Shown: positions 59,646-64,000 of the stretch, in pieces
How positions within the stretch are numbered: the first letter of the stretch is position 1
How the letters are laid out: the number at the start of each line of letters is the position of its first letter
NCBI RefSeq assembly: GCF_900637055.1
Contig: NZ_LR134338.1
Coordinates: 6,225,501 to 6,289,500 of the forward strand
DNA: 64,000 nucleotides
DNA from: Brevibacillus brevis
Lineage (GTDB): Bacteria; Bacillota; Bacilli; Brevibacillales; Brevibacillaceae
Direction: 5' to 3'
Translations under genes and position numbers: made by a program
The notes under the pieces: generated by a model
What the model saw: the letters and a program-made list of their open reading frames with translations, nothing else
What the model was told of the DNA's origin: nothing
The model's database searches: none

Positions 59646-60965
59646 CTACTTTGTTGCTTGCTTATCCACTAACGACTTTGATACCCACACCCATAATTTG
59701 AACAAACCAGTGTAATTGTTATAGTCTTTAGTAATATCAGACAAAACAAGACATTGAAACGTTTCATTAAGCCCCTCTGCATACTTCTCTTTTTCTAGTA
59801 AGTATTTGGCCATTTCATTCCGAAACTGGATATGTTCACTCATACCGATAGCGTCTATGCGCCCCTTGAAATTATCTATATTTTCCGCAAACTTATCAAA
59901 TACCGAATCAATGGAAAAACCATGTTCATTGGCCGCTTTCACAATCGTTACTAAACCGGAAAGTATTTCTTTTGGATGATCGTCCAGGAATTGAATATAC
60001 TCAGGGATGGCGTCACCATCCCCCATCAGGATATTTAATGTGTACAAATTGGCTGTTGCCCATGTTCGAAATTTCTGCACCTCGATTTGTCCAACTTCAT
60101 CCAAGAGTTCAAACCAGCTTAAATCAGCATATCCTTCAACATATCGCTTCGCTTCTTCATACAACTCCTGTTTTTCTAATGCTATACTTTTAATGAGAAA
60201 TGATTGTCCATAGTACACAACCAGATGACGTTCTGTTGCTAACAATTCACTGGGTATGTTGCTTTTTCGCCTCCGCAACTCATCCTCATAGATAATTGTG
60301 GACAATTCTCTTAATTCATCTGCATAATGCTCCATTTGCCTCCACTTATGCAGCGTATAACAAACATTGGCCAATTGCAGAAGAGCATCCAACTGGATAT
60401 TTTCCGGCAAGCGCCTTCGATACGGATCAAATCGAATAACTGCTTTCCAATTTTCTTCAAAATTCGTTCCTTGTACGACTATTCGAAAGAGCCTGTACTG
60501 ACTCATCACAAAGTGGTCAGAAAAGCTATCTTTCTCATTCTCAATGACATATTCATAAAAGGACACCGATTCTTTCAGTTGCCCTTTCTCATATAGCTGT
60601 TCTGCAAGTGCAAACAGAATTGAGATATTTTTCGGATTCTCCAGCAATATGGGAACAGCAGCCTCTATGCAATCCTTTCTCCCAACCTCCACGCATCGAG
60701 CCAAATAAGGAATTAATCGTGGACGCGATATTCTCTGCTCCGATAAACATTCTTCTGTATACAATTCATATAACCAACCCTGCTCACGTCCAAATACCTT
60801 AGCGAACGCATCTAATTGCCCTATGGTCATAGCCCGCGGGGGATTTCCATTTAATATCTCACTCAAGCTACCGGGGTTAATGCCCGTTAATTCACCCAGT
60901 TTGCTTAATGTATAACCGTGCTTTCTCCGACATTGTTCGATTTCTGACCGCAGTGACTGATACAA
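59646..60965 (-). CDS. XRE-HTH/TPR regulator (RRNPP type), module 2
   Basis: This paralogue of the regulators at 58163 and 61871 has the same N-terminal XRE domain (SLRSEIEQCRRKHGYTLSKLGELTGINPGSLSEILNG) and TPR-like repeats, diverging in the C-terminal third (ILMGDGDAIPEYIQFLDDHPKEILSGL). The start equivalent to module 1 is a TTG at 60965 within GCAAGGGACATTG; an ATG at 60986 adds seven residues and is also possible. No Spo0E-like gene or peptide gene follows before the module 1 regulator. Confidence 0.85.
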   Translation of the reverse strand: MYQSLRSEIEQCRRKHGYTLSKLGELTGINPGSLSEILNGNPPRAMTIGQLDAFAKVFGREQGWLYELYTEECLSEQRISRPRLIPYLARCVEVGRKDCIEAAVPILLENPKNISILFALAEQLYEKGQLKESVSFYEYVIENEKDSFSDHFVMSQYRLFRIVVQGTNFEENWKAVIRFDPYRRRLPENIQLDALLQLANVCYTLHKWRQMEHYADELRELSTIIYEDELRRRKSNIPSELLATERHLVVYYGQSFLIKSIALEKQELYEEAKRYVEGYADLSWFELLDEVGQIEVQKFRTWATANLYTLNILMGDGDAIPEYIQFLDDHPKEILSGLVTIVKAANEHGFSIDSVFDKFAENIDNFKGRIDAIGMSEHIQFRNEMAKYLLEKEKYAEGLNETFQCLVLSDITKDYNNYTGLFKLWVWVSKSLVDKQATK

Positions 60966-61175
60966 TGTCCCTTGCAGCCCTACCATAAAGGTTCATCCCT
61001 TCGCTTTTACTTTATTTCACAATTTTTATTTTTTTGAAATACACTACTTTACCTTCCTAACATTTTCGTCATCAAGTTCATAACTTTTTGACCTAGGAGT
61101 CAGCAGATACCCGGACAATGGGTTAACGGAAGGGTTTTTGGGGGCCTTGAAGTGTTAGAAGAAATGACCTGATCT

Positions 61176-61466
61176 TTACTTTTCCGTTTTCAGTCTGTTT
61201 TGTGCAATGACAATATATTTATCCAATTGTTGGCTTACAGCCAAAACCTTATCATGTGAAAGACCATACTTTCCTGCCAACTCCATCATTTCCCGTCGTA
61301 GCTGTTCGATTCTATTATCCAACTCTAAATGGCAACCGATTTCCTTTACCATACCCCGGATCGTACACTTACTTTTAGGGGCTGATGCTGCGCCTCTTTT
61401 GAGGGAGTTTCCAGAGTGAAAAGAAACATCCCTATCTAAAATATTTGCGATAGCAGTAATGTCCAA
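61176..61466 (-). CDS. Spo0E-family aspartyl-phosphate phosphatase, module 3
   Basis: The 96-residue protein ends with LDNRIEQLRREMMELAGKYGLSHDKVLAVSQQLDKYIVIAQ, a Spo0E-type helical hairpin with SQxLD. The N-terminal extension contains LKRGAASAPKSKCTIRG, which has counterparts in modules 1 and 4. A TTG at 61466 with GAGAGGGGG upstream is used; a later start is possible. It would dephosphorylate Spo0A or another response regulator. It lies downstream of the peptide gene and a terminator. Confidence 0.82.
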   Translation of the reverse strand: MDITAIANILDRDVSFHSGNSLKRGAASAPKSKCTIRGMVKEIGCHLELDNRIEQLRREMMELAGKYGLSHDKVLAVSQQLDKYIVIAQNRLKTEK

Positions 61467-61549
61467 CGCCCCCTCTCTTTTACAATTTATTACATATATT
61501 TACTATACAGGGATGTGCAGAAATTCACCGATTAAGAAAAATTGAATAG

Positions 61550-61577
61550 AAAAAAACATCCCATTTAGGGATGCTTT
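61550..61577 (-). terminator. Terminator after the peptide gene, module 3
   Basis: On the minus strand AGCATCCC and GGGATGT pair across TAAAT and are followed by seven T. Confidence 0.82.
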
Positions 61578-61622
61578 TAGGAATGCAGAAACTAAAATAA
61601 CAAATCTATGGCTGCAATTTCT

Positions 61623-61742
61623 CTAGCCATCACTTCCATGCTGATATGCCTTAGCCTTAATTAGACCATCATGGATTGGTTCAAAAGGTATACCGCCAAT
61701 TAATCCAATCGTTAGTAAAAATGCAAGAATAAGAGCCTTCAT
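61623..61742 (-). CDS. Phr-like secreted signalling propeptide (39 aa), candidate ligand gene
   Basis: A 39-codon gene lies 128 bases after the stop of the module 3 regulator. It starts MKALILAFLLTIGLIGG, a compact signal peptide, and ends GLIKAKAYQHGSDG. GGGGGATGGGAGA lies directly before the ATG. The size, signal peptide, polar C-terminal tail and place directly downstream of an XRE/TPR regulator match Phr, NprX and PapR propeptides, whose C-terminal 5-8 residues are exported, matured and re-imported. The mature peptide would lie within AKAYQHGSDG; its exact ends are unknown. Confidence 0.72.
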   Translation of the reverse strand: MKALILAFLLTIGLIGGIPFEPIHDGLIKAKAYQHGSDG

Positions 61743-61870
61743 TCTCCCATCCCCCTTTTTCTAATTTGTAGCCTCTTTCATGCAATGGTCAGGATTTATA
61801 ATTAAGCCCTAGGCATCGTTGCCATGCATTAAAATAACCAAATAAATGGCTGTTATATAGTCGCTTCATT

Positions 61871-63241
61871 TTACCTATTTTGAAAAAGAAGATTAGCAAC
61901 CATTCCCGTTACAATTCCTTGGTATTGTTCCTCTTGTGCTGTTGATGCGTATTGACGGTGCTCTTCAAATAAAGCTACGCATTTAAGAGCATCTTGATAT
62001 CTGTTCATTGAGTCAGCTAGAGAAAGGCAGCACAAGGTTTCTTCAATCCCTTTCTCTATACGTCCTTTATTAAATTCATAAATGGCAGTTTGAGACCGGA
62101 ACTGGAGTTGCCTGTCCAATCCAATTGCTTCGGTAAATTGATCAAAAGTAGCAATATGCGAAGAAAAACGTTTAAGTATTTCATCCACACAAAAATGGTA
62201 GGTATTCGCCGATTTCATAATGGAAATTAACCCCGCGAGTATTTCATTCGTTGGAAGACTATCAAGATAGTCTGTATACTCTTCTATGATGCTTGTATTG
62301 CCACCCAATACTTCTAACGTGTACATGTTAGCCTTCGCCCAGACGCTGAATTTCTCAACCTCTTTGTATCCAACTTCATCAAGCAGTTCAAACCAACTTA
62401 GATCTGCATAGCCTTGTACATACGTTTTTGCTTGTTCGTATAGCCCTTGCATCTCCAATGCCAAACCTTTAAATAAATGTCCCATACCATAATAAAAGAC
62501 GAAATGACGTTCTGTTTCCAGAGGTTCGCTTTTTTTGTTTCTTTTCAACCTATCCAACTCATGTATGTAAATCGTTTCTGCAAGAAACCGTAATTCATCT
62601 GCATACTGCTCTGATTTCTTCCATTTCTGCAAAGCGAAACAAACTCGCGTTAATTGAAATAAGGCATCCAACTGATAGTTTTCAGGAAGCCTATTCCGAT
62701 AAGGGGAAAACCGAATAACTGCCTCCCCATTTTCTTCTGAATTGGTCCCGAGTGCAGCTCGAAATAATCGATACTGACTCATTACGAATTGGTCAGAATG
62801 TCCATCCTTCTCACTATCAACAACAGCCTGATAAAAAGGTACGGACTCTTTTTGTTTCCCGCTTTCATATAGCTGTTCCGCCACTAAAAAGAGGGTCGAG
62901 ATATTCTTTGGATTCTCCAACAATTTAGGAACAACCTCGTCTATACAATCCTGCCGCCCAACCTCCGCGCATCGTATCAAATAAGGGATCAACCGAGGCC
63001 GCGATATTCTGCCCTCTGATATGCATTCTTCCGTATACAATTCGTACAACCAACCTGGCTCGCGTCCAAAGACCGCCGCTAGCGCATCTAATTGACCAAT
63101 GGTCATAGCCCGCGGTGGATTTCCGTTCAGAATTTCGCTCAAACTCCCATGGTTGATGCCCGTTAATTCACCTAATTTACTCAAGGTATAGCCGCACTCT
63201 CTACGGTGTCTTTCAATCTCTGACCGCAGCGACCAGTGCAT
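61871..63241 (-). CDS. XRE-HTH/TPR regulator (RRNPP type), module 3
   Basis: This 456-residue paralogue has the N-terminal XRE domain (SLRSEIERHRRECGYTLSKLGELTGINHGSLSEILNG) and TPR-like helices, including FLVAEQLYESGKQKESVPFYQAVV and LLDEVGYKEVEKFSVWAKANMYTLEVLGG. The C-terminus is longer than in module 1 and ends YQGIVTGMVANLLFQNR. The ATG at 63241 corresponds to the fixed start of module 1; an ATG at 63262 is an alternative. It is followed by the candidate propeptide gene and a Spo0E-like gene, so it is the most complete module. Confidence 0.86.
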   Translation of the reverse strand: MHWSLRSEIERHRRECGYTLSKLGELTGINHGSLSEILNGNPPRAMTIGQLDALAAVFGREPGWLYELYTEECISEGRISRPRLIPYLIRCAEVGRQDCIDEVVPKLLENPKNISTLFLVAEQLYESGKQKESVPFYQAVVDSEKDGHSDQFVMSQYRLFRAALGTNSEENGEAVIRFSPYRNRLPENYQLDALFQLTRVCFALQKWKKSEQYADELRFLAETIYIHELDRLKRNKKSEPLETERHFVFYYGMGHLFKGLALEMQGLYEQAKTYVQGYADLSWFELLDEVGYKEVEKFSVWAKANMYTLEVLGGNTSIIEEYTDYLDSLPTNEILAGLISIMKSANTYHFCVDEILKRFSSHIATFDQFTEAIGLDRQLQFRSQTAIYEFNKGRIEKGIEETLCCLSLADSMNRYQDALKCVALFEEHRQYASTAQEEQYQGIVTGMVANLLFQNR

Positions 63242-63404
63242 CGTCCCTTGCAGCCCCCCCATAAAGAATCATCCCCTAATTTTTTCCTTTATTTTACAAT
63301 AAAATTAGTTTTATTGGAAGTTTTAGTTTTATATTTTTTAACATTTCAGTAAACTAGTTCGTCACTTTTCGCACAATTCCTCCAATGTCTTGCGAATACA
63401 GCCT

Positions 63405-63615
63405 CGTAGGAAGAAGCGGATTTCCAGTCCTAGCGCCTCTGGAGCCCTCCCCAGCTCCGAAATAAATAGCGGGGGTTTTCAGCTTCAACCTCTGAAAAAA
63501 CATCCTCGAAACTCTACTTTTGAAGCGCTCCCGCTATTTATTTCGGAGCGAACAGAACCCGCCCTCAGCAGGGCGTAGGCCGAAGCGTAGACTGGAAATC
63601 CGCTTCTTCCCTCCA
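63405..63615. repeat. Structured intergenic repeat, family B copy 2
   Basis: Outer arms GGAAGAAGCGGATTTCCAG (63409-63427, continuing TC) and complement (63590-63610) enclose inner arms CTCCGAAATAAATAGCGGG (63455-63473) and its complement (63530-63548). Compared with copy 1 at 1333-1531, arm positions changed in pairs. It lies between the module 3 regulator and the mdh terminator. Confidence 0.85.
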
Positions 63616-63639
63616 CTACGGCTACTCTATCCACATTGT

Positions 63640-63678
63640 AAAAAAAGCTCCGCCAATACATCTGGCGAAGCTTTCCTT
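63640..63678 (-). terminator. Terminator of mdh
   Basis: On the minus strand AGCTTCGCCA and TGGCGGAGCT pair and are followed by seven T. Confidence 0.85.
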
Positions 63679-63690
63679 TTCATTCTTTGC

Positions 63691-64000
63691 TTATTGCATA
63701 GCTACTTTCATAACCGCCCGAACGGAATCTGCGGATTTATCCAAGGCTGCTTTCTCAGCAGGAGTCAGATCCAGCTCGATGACTTGCTCGATACCATTTC
63801 CGCCCAAGAGAGTTGGTACGCCCAGGTAGATATCGTTGTAGCCATACTCGCCTTGGAGCAAAGCGATGGATGGCAGGATGCGCTTCTTGTCTTTCAAGAT
63901 CGCTTCTGCCATTTCTACCAGAGCTGCCGCAGGTGCATAGTAAGCGGAACCGTTGCCCAAGAGAGCTACGATCTCGCCGCCGCCTTTGCGTGTACGCTCG
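63691..64000 (-). CDS. mdh: Malate dehydrogenase, partial (5' end outside window)
   Basis: The C-terminal 102 residues are present: RKGGGEIVALLGNGSAYYAPAAALVEMAEAILKDKKRILPSIALLQGEYGYNDIYLGVPTLLGGNGIEQVIELDLT. This is the LDH-like malate dehydrogenase of Bacillus, which oxidises malate to oxaloacetate in the TCA cycle. The usual C-terminal length is reached. The terminator follows. Confidence 0.93.
   Translation of the reverse strand, partial: ERTRKGGGEIVALLGNGSAYYAPAAALVEMAEAILKDKKRILPSIALLQGEYGYNDIYLGVPTLLGGNGIEQVIELDLTPAEKAALDKSADSVRAVMKVAMQ

Noticed and set aside
54470..63262. CRISPR array or prophage
   Set aside because: Repeats are gene-sized and few, with no spacers or cas genes; no capsid, terminase or integrase genes were seen. 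The small membrane genes at 25.9-26.5 kb were also considered as holins but lack a lysis cassette.

Overview
The window looks like chromosome of a Brevibacillus-type member of the Bacillota (Paenibacillaceae). Ribosome binding sites are strong AGGAGG types, TTG and GTG starts are common, and intrinsic terminators, S-box, purine and GEMM riboswitches, PurR-like boxes and a CcpA-type cre are present. Gene content also fits: RocB, GlpP, Spo0E-like phosphatases, a secreted gamma-glutamyltranspeptidase and a GlnRS. The genus is an inference from gene content; no 16S rRNA, other rRNA or tRNA gene was seen.

Positions 1-46 kb are an ordinary metabolic backbone. In order: the end of an ECF-type transporter; an APC permease; glnS and a SET-domain protein (minus strand); a GEMM-I riboswitch ahead of a secreted GGT-family enzyme and a chemoreceptor (plus strand). 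Next is a minus-strand glycerol-3-phosphate operon (glpP, HAD phosphatase, ugpC-A-E-B, GDPD). It is followed by a minus-strand nucleoside ABC importer operon (nupN-O-P-Q-like, molybdopterin oxidoreductase, nucleoside phosphorylase) preceded by a SAM-I riboswitch. Then come a membrane chemoreceptor, a DUF3298 protein, MarR, and a pair of small membrane/coiled-coil genes. A guanine-type riboswitch precedes an FAD oxidoreductase, divergent from a PLP enzyme/lactone-oxidase pair. An arginine/methylarginine locus follows (permease, DDAH, IclR, RocB), then OsmC and an NCS2 purine permease divergent from a Rieske oxygenase with a shared PurR-like box. Cardiolipin synthase, an M29-like protein, a secreted HAD phosphatase behind an attenuator-like leader, and an ECF sigma/DUF4179 pair complete this part.

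Positions 46.4-63.3 kb are a visibly AT-richer accessory island. Its first half holds small lipoproteins and secreted proteins, an 870-bp segmental duplication, transposase/ATPase debris and a tiny zinc-metalloprotease-like gene. Its second half (54.4-63.3 kb) holds a repeated module: an XRE-HTH/TPR regulator of RRNPP type, then a terminator, then a Spo0E-like phosphatase. There are three intact regulators and one remnant, and two intact Spo0E-like genes plus one broken by an ISL3 transposase fragment. One regulator is followed by an overlooked 39-codon gene for a signal-peptide-bearing, Phr-like propeptide. This is the best candidate for an undescribed system. The window ends in mdh.

Four long, structured, palindromic intergenic elements of two families (A at about 1.0 and 16.2 kb, B at about 1.3 and 63.4 kb) show compensatory changes between copies and share a core sequence.
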